From the NCBI RefSeq assembly GCF_000424545.1, contig NZ_AUKC01000037.1, positions 1-40,628 of the forward strand: a stretch of DNA of 40,628 nt, read 5' to 3'. Positions 23,022 to 31,441 of the stretch are shown here, piece after piece. The translations under genes were made by a program, and so were the position numbers. The notes under the pieces are model-generated. The model searched no databases, was not told the DNA's origin, and worked only from the letters and a program-made list of their open reading frames with translations. Numbering within the stretch: the first letter of the stretch is position 1; every line of letters begins with the position of its first letter. The DNA is from Butyrivibrio sp. NC3005 (lineage in GTDB: Bacteria > Bacillota > Clostridia > Lachnospirales > Lachnospiraceae).

Positions 23022-23055
23022 AGAGTCACGGCCTGATCAGCCATGGCTCTTTTTT
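23022..23055 (+). terminator. Intrinsic terminator
   Basis: AGAGTCACGGC (23022-23032) pairs with GCCATGGCTCT (23040-23050) with one wobble and one mismatch, followed by T5. It ends the nitroreductase or the folded segment before it. Confidence 0.8.
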
Positions 23056-23094
23056 AATGCCTGCAACTACAAACAATCAATTTTTTTAATCACA

Positions 23095-23101
23095 AGGAGG
23101 A
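23095..23101 (+). other. Orphan ribosome-binding site
   Basis: A perfect AAGGAGG has no start codon or open frame behind it (GATTTATAAAACC follows). It may mark a junction where inserted DNA separated a ribosome site from its gene. Confidence 0.4.
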
Positions 23102-23173
23102 TTTATAAAACCAACTTCCGCGAGACAAAATCCCAAACAAGCCTTTAAACCGCATAAATACTGGAATGAATGA

Positions 23174-23206
23174 GTTTTGTTGCAGGAGATATTTTTGCGA
23201 CAAAAC
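23174..23206. promoter_or_regulatory. Candidate tyrosine-recombinase core site
   Basis: GTTTTGTTGCA (23174-23184) and TGCGACAAAAC (23196-23206) are inverted 11-bp arms with one mismatch around an 11-bp spacer, close to the shape of a tyrosine recombinase core site. GACAAAA also occurs at about 23120 and 23215. All lie within 220 bp upstream of the recombinase operon. Confidence 0.45.
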
Positions 23207-23213
23207 ATGTGAG

Positions 23214-23263
23214 AGACAAAACTGTTCAGAGTAAGAAAAAGACGAAATAGTTTTGTCTTTTTT
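23214..23263 (+). terminator. Inverted repeat with T-run before the recombinase operon
   Basis: AGACAAAACT (23214-23223) pairs perfectly with AGTTTTGTCT (23249-23258), and T6 follows. It acts as a terminator or as a recombinase-binding repeat, since it reuses the GACAAAA motif. Confidence 0.65.
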
Positions 23264-23333
23264 TGTGTCTCCTTACCATATAATACTCCCTTGGGTCATA
23301 GAAGACTATGGCCGGAAAGGAGAAAAAATATAT

Positions 23334-24641
23334 ATGGATAAGGAACAGAATTATCTGGCTCCGGAAAGGATGATGCGGTATGCGGTATTCAGCATAAGGA
23401 ACAGCCTCGAGAATGGTATCAGTTACAGAAGATCATTCATAGTGCTTAAGAATGGCTATGGGATGATTGTAAGATTCACAAGGCTTGAAGATTATGCAGG
23501 TATTTACTCAGGGAGGACTTATAAGCCATTGCAGGCTGACCCTGAGCCGAAATTACACTTCATCTGTGGAATGCTCAACTACGTGATTGTTGAGAATGGA
23601 AAGAGGCTTGGGGTAAAGCATGTCTTTGATATCACAAAGCCGATGTTGGAGGAATACTTTAACAGCTATGCAATGACAGAGAAGCCTGAAGGTGGGTATC
23701 ACAAAGAAAGCACTGTGGTGACATGCATTGCAGATGTTACTGCATTTATGGCAAATCTATCCAGGAAGTTTGGTGGTTTTGTAAAAGTGACCCGTGATGA
23801 ACTCTATGTTGAAAAGACTATAAGACTTCACACTGGAAAGCTCGAAGTCAGGCATATTCCTGATTTTCAGGCAACAGGAATCTTTGAAGAGAACGATGGA
23901 CCTTTTAGGGATATGCCATCAAGAGTTATGGAGATACTGATCCCAATGGCAAAAAAGTATGCTCCGGATATAGCTTTTGGTATAGCACTCCAGGCATTTG
24001 CCGGACTGCGAGCCGGTGAAGTCTGTAACGTCAGGCAGGAAGGAAGCAAGTATGGTCCCGGACTTAGGTTTGTTGAGGTGGGAGGTCAGGTAAGAAGAGT
24101 TGAGATTGACCTCACAAGAGAATACAAGCTAAGAAGTGATGATTCGGATACAGGAAACATCAAGAAACACAGGAAACAGGGCGTGTATCCTGATTTCATA
24201 AAAGTGTTTATGGAAATGTATGAGTTTCACAAGGCATATCTGAAGTCGGCTGATTATGAAGAAGAGTTTGCACCTATGTTTGTAAATGCCAACGGACTTG
24301 CCATGTCATATGAGACATACAGAAGAAAGTTTAAGACACTGATAAACGATCATCTGCGTCCGTGGCTCATAAACAGCACCGATCCGGAATTCAGGCTTTA
24401 TGGACAGATGCTTTATGAGAACAACCTGGGAACTCATGCCATGAGGCATTGGTTCACGGTACAGCTCGTGCTTCGCGGAGAAGATATTGCAAATATCCAG
24501 TTCTGGAGAGGTGACAAGAGCCCTGATAGTGCCTTCCACTATCTCCAGAACAAGGGCGACCTTGTACGTGAACTTCAGATTACAGCAGACAGGCTGATCT
24601 CTGCACTTCTTGATATAGGAGGAGATGCGGATGATGAATGA
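23334..24641 (+). CDS. Tyrosine recombinase A of a recombinase trio
   Basis: This 435-residue protein has a C-terminal tyrosine recombinase domain. Arm I arginine is in AGLRAGEVCNV (R226), box II is HAMRHWF (H368, R371, H372) and the nucleophile is in FHYLQNK (Y403). All key residues are present, so it should be active. The N-terminal half is a SAM-like core-binding domain. ATG 23334 follows AAAGGAG by 11 bp; the longer frame would start in the upstream terminator. It overlaps recombinase B by 11 bp. By position and size it corresponds to TnpA of Tn554-type or RitA of recombinase-in-trio elements. Confidence 0.88.
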   Translation: MDKEQNYLAPERMMRYAVFSIRNSLENGISYRRSFIVLKNGYGMIVRFTRLEDYAGIYSGRTYKPLQADPEPKLHFICGMLNYVIVENGKRLGVKHVFDITKPMLEEYFNSYAMTEKPEGGYHKESTVVTCIADVTAFMANLSRKFGGFVKVTRDELYVEKTIRLHTGKLEVRHIPDFQATGIFEENDGPFRDMPSRVMEILIPMAKKYAPDIAFGIALQAFAGLRAGEVCNVRQEGSKYGPGLRFVEVGGQVRRVEIDLTREYKLRSDDSDTGNIKKHRKQGVYPDFIKVFMEMYEFHKAYLKSADYEEEFAPMFVNANGLAMSYETYRRKFKTLINDHLRPWLINSTDPEFRLYGQMLYENNLGTHAMRHWFTVQLVLRGEDIANIQFWRGDKSPDSAFHYLQNKGDLVRELQITADRLISALLDIGGDADDE

Positions 24642-26499
24642 GGTTTCGCTGTATAAGGAAGCACTGTCAGTGGCGCAAAGCATTGATTCACGCTACAGAG
24701 ATACTCTTCCCGGAAGAGATGCATTGCTGGTATTCATGGACATGAATGATTGGTTTGGCCTGACACCTGAATTCAGGAATAAAGATGTCTTCATCAGTTC
24801 TGTTGAGCCTTTCAGAGAAAGACTGAAGCTGTGGCTCAGGGCATATAAGAGGACTGGTGAGGAAAAGATAGATCTTATGCTGGAAGCTTATCATGAGATA
24901 TTTCCCGATACCTGTGACAGGATATCGTCATTTATGATGGATGAAAGCATAAAGAGGCAGCCTGCGGCATATAAGATGACGGACTTCGTTCTGGCATCAT
25001 TAACAAAAGAAATAGCTTTTTATACGCAGGATGAAATTGATGCACTTATAGAAGAAGGAAATAAAGAAATGGAAATAGTAGTCATGAAGCTTTTTTGCAG
25101 CTTCATGAACTATGAATATAACGGAAGCAGGCTAAGTAACTGGAATTACAGGTTTGCTTCACGCCAGCTTGTAAAACAGGACAGGGGTGCATATTCACTG
25201 GATGAGTATGCCGCTATGGCCTGCGCAGCCTTTGATACGGATTATTGGAAAGAGCATGATCTTATCAGAAAGGCATGTGGACGCAGACGATATGCAGACC
25301 TCTGGCTTTATACTGCAATGCATTTTATGGGAGCGGTAAGAAAGAGTGATTTTAAAAGGCTCCCTGTACCATCTCTCCCGTACAAAGGGGAAGACTTAAG
25401 GAACAGGATATGTGATGGATTTTTTTCTGATGATGAAGCGCGTTCAGTTACAGAGGAATTCATTTTCCGGCTGGGCATGAAGCCAAAGAATCCACATAAG
25501 AGCAGACGTTATTCTGGGATAGGTTCTTTAAAGATTCAGATTCCTGAGAGCATTAAGGTTCCTCTTGGGATAATCATGTCGATCTCGTTATCGTTCAGGG
25601 AAGACGGAGATCCGTTCGTAGGGACGGAAAGTGACCCGCTAGATGTAAAGGAATTCTTTGGAGAGGATTTCTCTAAGAAAGTAACAGGAAAGATACATTC
25701 AAGGAGAGCCAACAAATCATATATGCAGGGAATAGCTGCAGAGGGTGATGATGAAGTTGGAAGGCCCAAAGGATATATGCTGGCATCACTGGCAAGAAGC
25801 CATAAATGCAGCCTTGGAGGACTTTCAGATGTTACGGATGTATATCTTCAGGATGCTTCGTTTACCGGATACACACCTGAGTTCATCCTCATGGAAATGT
25901 TTGAAAGAGGGATATTCGGATTTATACCGGCACTGCTTCTTGAGATGTATTCAGGAAAGGATTTTCGCAGGATTGGAGTTGCAGCCCAGACAAAACTCAT
26001 AAAGCAGATTGGACTCAATGCACTTCAGCTGGAGGAGATAACGGAAACAGTAACAGATTCATTCTATAAAGCTGGCGAAGTTGTTGAGACCGCCATGAAT
26101 GGAATGGATCGTCAAAATATAGGAATGGTAATGCAGAGGATAGCGGCAGGTGCAGCTCCTGCCAAATCAGATAGGTTCCTCTGCCTTATGACGGCTGCAG
26201 ATCATGGCTGTGTGGAACCTTCAAGAAGTGGGTGCATGGGATGCAGGTATGAAATATATACCAAATCATCAGTACAGATACTGATAAGGGAATACAGAGC
26301 GCTTTGTACCAGGCTTGAATCAGCCGAAGGGACAGAACGTGACAGGGTAAGGAAACTTCTGAAAAATGGAGTTATTCCCTGTTTGTCAGAGGTTATATCG
26401 AGTATAGAGATGATGTATCCCGATGCGGATATGGAGACCATAATGGAAATCACGGAAAGGGGGCGCAGGATCACAGATGCTGATGCAGGAAGAAATTAA
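24631..26499 (+). CDS. Recombinase B of the trio (TnpB-of-Tn554-like), divergent
   Basis: This 622-residue protein has the size of TnpB in Tn554 (about 630 residues) and sits in the same position. A recombinase-like arginine motif is visible in MHFMGAVRKSDFKRL (R237), but I could not find a convincing HxxR box; the region reads GYMLASLARSHKCSL then TDVYLQDASFTGYTPEF. The C-terminus carries CVEPSRSGCMGCRYEIY, a possible zinc site. ATG 24631 sits 8 bp from AGGAGG inside the end of gene A. It overlaps gene C by 23 bp. It may be a structural or regulatory partner more than a catalyst. Confidence 0.75.
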   Translation: MMNEVSLYKEALSVAQSIDSRYRDTLPGRDALLVFMDMNDWFGLTPEFRNKDVFISSVEPFRERLKLWLRAYKRTGEEKIDLMLEAYHEIFPDTCDRISSFMMDESIKRQPAAYKMTDFVLASLTKEIAFYTQDEIDALIEEGNKEMEIVVMKLFCSFMNYEYNGSRLSNWNYRFASRQLVKQDRGAYSLDEYAAMACAAFDTDYWKEHDLIRKACGRRRYADLWLYTAMHFMGAVRKSDFKRLPVPSLPYKGEDLRNRICDGFFSDDEARSVTEEFIFRLGMKPKNPHKSRRYSGIGSLKIQIPESIKVPLGIIMSISLSFREDGDPFVGTESDPLDVKEFFGEDFSKKVTGKIHSRRANKSYMQGIAAEGDDEVGRPKGYMLASLARSHKCSLGGLSDVTDVYLQDASFTGYTPEFILMEMFERGIFGFIPALLLEMYSGKDFRRIGVAAQTKLIKQIGLNALQLEEITETVTDSFYKAGEVVETAMNGMDRQNIGMVMQRIAAGAAPAKSDRFLCLMTAADHGCVEPSRSGCMGCRYEIYTKSSVQILIREYRALCTRLESAEGTERDRVRKLLKNGVIPCLSEVISSIEMMYPDADMETIMEITERGRRITDADAGRN

Positions 26500-28033
26500 A
26501 GACGGGTATTCGAGATTCCAGACTATAACTGTTCTGGATGATGAAACTATAAAAGCAGCAAGGGCAAACTTTGGCAGATTCAGAATGAAGGGGGTTATTT
26601 TTGGAGGCAGATACGATGATGATGCATGGCATCTTACAGATGATCTGCGTAACAGCACTCTTATATTTAGCATCGATGAAACGGCATATGTGGAGCATGC
26701 AGAGAAATGGACAGACTGCACTTTTGAGTGTTACAGGGATTCAATAAAGGCTTATGTAGCACTGAACCTTGGAACATATGCAAGAGCCACACTTATGATC
26801 ATTACAAGGCTTTTCAGGGATGTGGCCGGAATGGATTATGAAGATGTTCTGGAGTTTGATGAGGATGGAAAGGCACATGTCCTGAATCTTTTGAAGCTCC
26901 TGCCGGAGGGAGGTGTTACACGTGATTCAGTCATAGATGATCTGGAAGAGTTCAGCTATCAGAAGAATTATTCGGCAACCCGGACACTTGCCGATTTCAA
27001 ATACTACCTTCGTTTCGACAAGGCTATAAGGGAGTTCTGGGAAAACTGCAGCATGCAGGACAAAGTATTCTACTTTCCCATATATATGTGGTGGGATGTC
27101 ACTTCTATACTGCCTCTCAGGGTTACGGAGTTTTTGCTTACACCACATGACTGTCTTGCTGAAGAGGGCGGAAAATACTTTCTTACAATCCGCAGGACGA
27201 AGTTGAAGAAAGGCAGACGTAAACTGGCATACAGGGTAGAGACTGACTATGAGCTGTTCAGATATGAGATACCCGAACACCTTTATAAAGAGGTATCGTG
27301 GTATCAGAACCTTAAGGTGGAGAATACAGGATATGCCAGGGCTGGCCTCGGGACACTGTTTCTGATATCTGATGATGTACGCTGTGCGGATTACCTTAAT
27401 TACGGACATGCCCGTGAGAGACTCCGTAGCCTGTGCAAGGAGATAATGGGCGATGCTGATTATCCCGTTCACCTTGGAGATACAAGGCATCTTGCTATGA
27501 TAAATCTCATACTGTCAGGAGGATCTCCAGTTATCTGTAAGGAACTTGCAGGTCACGAGAACATAGCGTCAAGCGCCCACTATTATGGGAATCTTTCAGG
27601 TATAGTTGAGAGCATTGTATATGAAAAATATCATGGCTGGGGCAATGGAGCCGAGCTTGAAGGTTCACAGAATTACTGGGTTGATCTTCCCAAGGATTGC
27701 ATCCGTGTTCAGGATGGCTGGTGTGATTCCTGTTGTATGGCTGCGGGAAGTATAGATGACTGCCTTAAGGATTTTAACGGCACACATGCTCTTGGTGAAT
27801 GCACCACCTGCAGGCACTTCTATCCTGATAATCCGGGGCTGGTGCTGAGCCTTAGCAGTGAGCGTAAGAAGGCTGTGGACGGGGACGGAGAGTACCTGAT
27901 GCAGATGATAGAACTGGTCCGTAAGGGCATGGGATATCAGGAGGATATAGCATCGGCTATCTTAAAACTTCATGCAGACGCAGGCTCATATGCAGAACTT
28001 TTGAAAAGAAAATATCGTGGAGGTGGCAACTGA
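26477..28033 (+). CDS. Tyrosine recombinase C of the trio
   Basis: This 518-residue protein has a recombinase domain with the first arginine in ILPLRVTEF (R215), a lysine-rich hairpin (TKLKKGRRKL), then HLGDTRHLAMINLILSGGSPVICKELAGHENIASSAHYY with R337, H338 and the tyrosine at 369/370. The usual HxxR reads GDTR; a histidine lies five residues before the arginine instead. A C-terminal cluster of eight cysteines (from GWCDSCC to ECTTCRHF) suggests zinc binding. The start may be 26477 or 26483; both lack a strong ribosome site, consistent with coupling to gene B. The stop overlaps the next start (TGATG). Confidence 0.83.
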   Translation: MLMQEEIKDGYSRFQTITVLDDETIKAARANFGRFRMKGVIFGGRYDDDAWHLTDDLRNSTLIFSIDETAYVEHAEKWTDCTFECYRDSIKAYVALNLGTYARATLMIITRLFRDVAGMDYEDVLEFDEDGKAHVLNLLKLLPEGGVTRDSVIDDLEEFSYQKNYSATRTLADFKYYLRFDKAIREFWENCSMQDKVFYFPIYMWWDVTSILPLRVTEFLLTPHDCLAEEGGKYFLTIRRTKLKKGRRKLAYRVETDYELFRYEIPEHLYKEVSWYQNLKVENTGYARAGLGTLFLISDDVRCADYLNYGHARERLRSLCKEIMGDADYPVHLGDTRHLAMINLILSGGSPVICKELAGHENIASSAHYYGNLSGIVESIVYEKYHGWGNGAELEGSQNYWVDLPKDCIRVQDGWCDSCCMAAGSIDDCLKDFNGTHALGECTTCRHFYPDNPGLVLSLSSERKKAVDGDGEYLMQMIELVRKGMGYQEDIASAILKLHADAGSYAELLKRKYRGGGN

Positions 28034-28770
28034 TGGGGAGACCAAGAAAGGCAGATTCATCGCAGCTTATAAGCATAGTCGATGAGTATTTTAAGGAAGA
28101 AGTTGGTGGAGATCCTGGAAAGCTCATGTTTAACCGCATTGCACAGTATGCCACCAGAAATGGTTATGACTTTGAAGGCTACCATTTCCGGAGGGATGAA
28201 GAGGTAAGGAAACATATAGATGAGCTTAAAGAAAGCCTGCATGATTCCCTAAAAGACAAGGGTATTGTAGCTTATAAAAGTCTTGATGTGGAGGGAATTA
28301 TAAAACAGTGCCATTCATTGGATGAGCTGATAAAGCACCTTTATGAAATTGATGCTTACTGGAAAAAGGCATACCTTGAACTTGCTGATGTGTCTGACAA
28401 GTATAACAGGCTTCTGCAGGAAAGAGAGAAAGACCGTGCTGAGGTCAGAAAGTACAGGAATCTTGCCCAGGAAAAAGAAGTCGGGCTTGTTGAAACAAAG
28501 AAGGAGCTTAATGCCGAAAAGCGTCAGAATGTATATCTTCGCAGCTATATCAGGGAAAATGTCTATCCCGAAATAGCCCACCAGATTCTCAGGGAGCATC
28601 ATATACAGACGGATGACAACAAGATTGTCAGACCCGAGGCATTTAATAAGCTTGTTGAAGGAAAACGTCCGCAGCCATTTGATGGGGAACAGGTAAAGAC
28701 AGAGACGAGAAAGTCTGCCACGGATAGATTGATTGAGGAGCTGGAGAGGCAGGTGGATTCGTATGAGTAA
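28033..28770 (+). CDS. Coiled-coil accessory protein of the recombinase operon (TnpC-like)
   Basis: A 245-residue protein with a basic N-terminal segment (MGRPRKADSS, then LMFNRIAQYATRNGYDFEGYHFRRDEEVRKHI), which looks DNA-binding, and a long coiled coil (about residues 105-175: LADVSDKYNRLLQEREKDRAEV and on). It occupies the position of TnpC in Tn554, a small protein that affects orientation and efficiency of transposition, but is longer. It starts on the stop of recombinase C and its own stop overlaps the zinc-ribbon gene by 8 bp. A role as assembly factor for the recombinases is inferred only from position and shape. Confidence 0.75.
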   Translation: MGRPRKADSSQLISIVDEYFKEEVGGDPGKLMFNRIAQYATRNGYDFEGYHFRRDEEVRKHIDELKESLHDSLKDKGIVAYKSLDVEGIIKQCHSLDELIKHLYEIDAYWKKAYLELADVSDKYNRLLQEREKDRAEVRKYRNLAQEKEVGLVETKKELNAEKRQNVYLRSYIRENVYPEIAHQILREHHIQTDDNKIVRPEAFNKLVEGKRPQPFDGEQVKTETRKSATDRLIEELERQVDSYE

Positions 28771-30694
28771 GCTTATAAAGGGCGTTAATGACCTTGGGAC
28801 GCTAAAACCTGAACTTGCCATGGAATGGGATACAGAGAAAAATGCAGGACGTAATCCGGAAGATGTAATGCCTGGTTCCGGTATAAGAGCATGGTGGAAA
28901 TGCAGTGAAGGGCACAGCTGGGATGCCATCATAAATACCAGGGCAGTACGTGGTTGTGGCTGTCCATATTGTGAAGGCAGGAAGGCATGGCCAGGATATA
29001 ATGACCTTGCTACTACCATGCCGGAAGTCGCTGCCCAGTGGGATTATGAAAGGAATGGTGATCTTAAGCCGACAGAAATCCTTAGCGGATGTGATAAGAA
29101 AGTATGGTGGATATGTAGCAGGGGACACAGTTGGAAAACGGCTGTTTATCACAGGAAGGCAGGACATGGCTGTCCGAAATGCGAGGCACTGTCTGCAAAT
29201 GTAAGGCAGGGTGAAAATGATTTTGCAAGTTATAATCCTGAAATCGCTTCAGAATGGGATTATGAGAAAAATCAGTTTACACCTGAGGAACTCTCTTATG
29301 CATCAAAAGAACCGGTATGGTGGAAATGTAAACATGGACATTCATGGCAGACTACTATAAACGCCCGCGTTTACAGGGAAAGAGGTTGTCCGTATTGCTC
29401 GGGACAGAAGGTGTGGGTTGGCTTTAATGACCTTGCAACCACTAACCCTGAGCTTGCTTTAGAATGGGATTATGAAAAGAATGGGGAATGGACTCCAGAG
29501 AATGTCACTGCCGGAAAGGATATGAAGGTATGGTGGAGATGCTCTAAAGGACACAGCTGGGAAGCTGTCATATACTCAAGAAAAAGTGGAAATGGCTGCC
29601 CTTATTGTGCAGGAACTATGGTTCTTACAGGCTTCAATGATCTTGCTACTGTTAAAGCTGAACTGCTGGACGAGTGGGACTACTCCAAAAATAAAGATGA
29701 GTCTCCTCAGACAGTTTCTGCCGGGACAAGCAGACTTGTATGGTGGAAGTGTGATAAAGGACATAGCTGGAAGGCTTCTGTTGCATCACGTGTGAGTGGG
29801 AGAAAATGTCCGGGTTGCACAGGCAGAAAGGTTGTCAAGGGTTTTAATGATCTTACAACTATCAACCCGCTTCTCGCAGAAGAATGGGACACTGAAAAGA
29901 ACAGTGAAAATCCTGATTCAGTTACTTCAGGAAGCTCCAGGAAATTCTGGTGGAAGTGCAGCAAAGGTCATAACTGGAAAGCTACTGTTGCGGGGAGAAT
30001 GAGTGGGACAGGCTGTCCATACTGCGTTGGAAAAGATATACTGCCTGGGTTCAATGACCTGAAGACCAAGCATCCTGATGTTATAGCGAAAAGCTGGGAT
30101 TACGAAAAGAATAGGGATATAGATCCTAATTCCATAGCTTCTACTTCAAGGATATCTGCATGGTGGAAGTGTGATAAAGGACATAGCTGGCAATCCAAAG
30201 TAAGTGATGCTGTAAGAAATGGATGTCCCATATGCAGCAACAGGAGGGTTCTTGTTGGATATAATGATCTTAAGAGTATCCACCCTGATATAGCAAGGGA
30301 TTGGGATTATGAGTCTAACGGAAGCCTCACTCCGGAGGATGTTACTTTCATGACTGGGAGAACAGTTCACTGGATGTGCAGCGTTGGTCATAGGTACAAG
30401 CTCAGTGTTTATTCCAGACATCAGGGTGTTAGCTGCCCATACTGTGCTGGCAGATTGGCTTTAAAAGGATTCAACTCGCTTGCTGATCAGACCCGTGATT
30501 ATACCAAAGAGTGGGATTACGAGAGAAATGTTGATCTCAGCCCGGATGAAATCCTTCCTCACAGTAACCGAAAGGTGTGGTGGAAATGCCCTAATGGCCA
30601 TAGTTACAGGAGTAATCTCAATGCACATAATAAAGGCCATGGTTGCCCATGCTGTTCGGGACAGCTACCTTCAAGGACGAGGATAGTACCATAA
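28763..30694 (+). CDS. Protein of nine tandem zinc-ribbon (DUF4379-like) repeats
   Basis: This 643-residue protein consists almost entirely of nine repeats of about 70 residues. Each reads roughly GFNDLxTxxPELAxEWDYEKN, then P-E-V and WWKCSKGHSWKA, and ends CPYCxGR. The CxxGHxW and CPxC pairs form a zinc ribbon or treble clef, as in the DUF4379 family. Members often end in a Vsr-like nuclease domain; none is present here, as the protein stops just after repeat nine. ATG 28763 overlaps the end of the coiled-coil gene (ATGAGTAA), so the array is translated with the recombinases. Nucleic acid binding is likely; the target is unknown. Confidence 0.88.
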   Translation: MSKLIKGVNDLGTLKPELAMEWDTEKNAGRNPEDVMPGSGIRAWWKCSEGHSWDAIINTRAVRGCGCPYCEGRKAWPGYNDLATTMPEVAAQWDYERNGDLKPTEILSGCDKKVWWICSRGHSWKTAVYHRKAGHGCPKCEALSANVRQGENDFASYNPEIASEWDYEKNQFTPEELSYASKEPVWWKCKHGHSWQTTINARVYRERGCPYCSGQKVWVGFNDLATTNPELALEWDYEKNGEWTPENVTAGKDMKVWWRCSKGHSWEAVIYSRKSGNGCPYCAGTMVLTGFNDLATVKAELLDEWDYSKNKDESPQTVSAGTSRLVWWKCDKGHSWKASVASRVSGRKCPGCTGRKVVKGFNDLTTINPLLAEEWDTEKNSENPDSVTSGSSRKFWWKCSKGHNWKATVAGRMSGTGCPYCVGKDILPGFNDLKTKHPDVIAKSWDYEKNRDIDPNSIASTSRISAWWKCDKGHSWQSKVSDAVRNGCPICSNRRVLVGYNDLKSIHPDIARDWDYESNGSLTPEDVTFMTGRTVHWMCSVGHRYKLSVYSRHQGVSCPYCAGRLALKGFNSLADQTRDYTKEWDYERNVDLSPDEILPHSNRKVWWKCPNGHSYRSNLNAHNKGHGCPCCSGQLPSRTRIVP

Positions 30695-30704
30695 TGATAT
30701 CTGT

Positions 30705-30733
30705 TTTACATCTTTTCTATCATTTCGTACAAT
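30705..30733 (+). promoter_or_regulatory. Promoter of the histidine phosphatase gene
   Basis: TTTACA (30705-30710) and TACAAT (30728-30733) lie 17 bp apart, 40 bp before the start codon. Confidence 0.65.
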
Positions 30734-30772
30734 AGAGAAAAGGCAGTTAAGGGGAATGGAGGAACTTTATAA

Positions 30773-31297
30773 ATGGCAAAATACTACTTTATCCGTCATG
30801 GGGAAGCAGATTTTTCTGAGGCAAATACTAAAGTATATCAGGGCTGGGGATTTAACATGCAGCCGTTGTCAGAGAAAGGAATAGAGCAAATAAAAGTTGC
30901 TTCTAAGGATTCGAGACTTAAAAAAGCTAAAATAATAGTAACTTCGCCATATGGAAGAACAATGCATACAGCATCAATCCTCGCAAAAGAGTTGGGATTG
31001 GATGTGGTTGTAGAATCAGATCTCCATGAATGGGTTGCAGATGCGAATTATAAGTATCTTTCGGACGAAGATGCTATGAACAGTTTCAGGGAATTTACTG
31101 AATTCAAAGGAATAAAAGATGAAAGTGCAAATTATGACTGGGAAACAGCAGAGAGTATTGCCAATCGAACCAGAGGTGTGTTGGAAAAATATAGCAAATA
31201 CGATGAGACCATTGTTGTTTGTCATGGCACTGTAATGCAATATTTCCTTGGAATTGTGCATCCTGATAATGGGCAGATTGAGGAGTATGTTTTATAA
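30773..31297 (+). CDS. Histidine phosphatase superfamily protein (phosphoglycerate-mutase-like)
   Basis: This 174-residue protein has the catalytic YFIRHGEAD at the N-terminus, TSPYGRTMHTASILA with the second phosphate-binding arginine, an acidic ADANYKYLSDED loop, and VVCHGTVMQYFLG with the second catalytic histidine. It is shorter than phosphoglycerate mutase and fits broad-specificity phosphatases of the CobC/PhoE branch. GGAGG precedes the ATG. It has its own promoter and lies at the right side of the cargo, probably as a passenger gene. Confidence 0.9.
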   Translation: MAKYYFIRHGEADFSEANTKVYQGWGFNMQPLSEKGIEQIKVASKDSRLKKAKIIVTSPYGRTMHTASILAKELGLDVVVESDLHEWVADANYKYLSDEDAMNSFREFTEFKGIKDESANYDWETAESIANRTRGVLEKYSKYDETIVVCHGTVMQYFLGIVHPDNGQIEEYVL

Positions 31298-31373
31298 AAG
31301 GCTGATGGTTGAGCCAAATGAATTCAATTAACAAATTTTGAAAGTTAAACAAGTGAAAATGTGAGCTTAATAT

Positions 31374-31404
31374 AATAGCTATGATAATAGCTATTAAAAT
31401 AGCT
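31374..31404. repeat. Three AATAGCT copies at 12-bp spacing
   Basis: AATAGCT starts at 31374, 31386 and 31398, exactly 12 bp apart. The middle copies also form the palindrome AATAGCTATT. A TATAAT overlaps the first copy. This may be a protein-binding array or a short satellite. Confidence 0.5.
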
Positions 31405-31409
31405 GGTTT

Positions 31410-31441
31410 AAAAGGACTGCAGAACATCGCGGTCCTTTTTT
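31410..31441 (+). terminator. Intrinsic terminator closing the cargo
   Basis: AAAAGGACTGC (31410-31420) pairs with GCGGTCCTTTT (31429-31439), one wobble, with a T-run to 31441. It closes the histidine phosphatase transcript. Confidence 0.85.

Noticed and set aside
28315..29019. 234-codon minus-strand frame over the coiled-coil and zinc-ribbon genes
   Set aside because: It crosses the junction of two overlapping, well-supported + strand genes and has no coherent domain.
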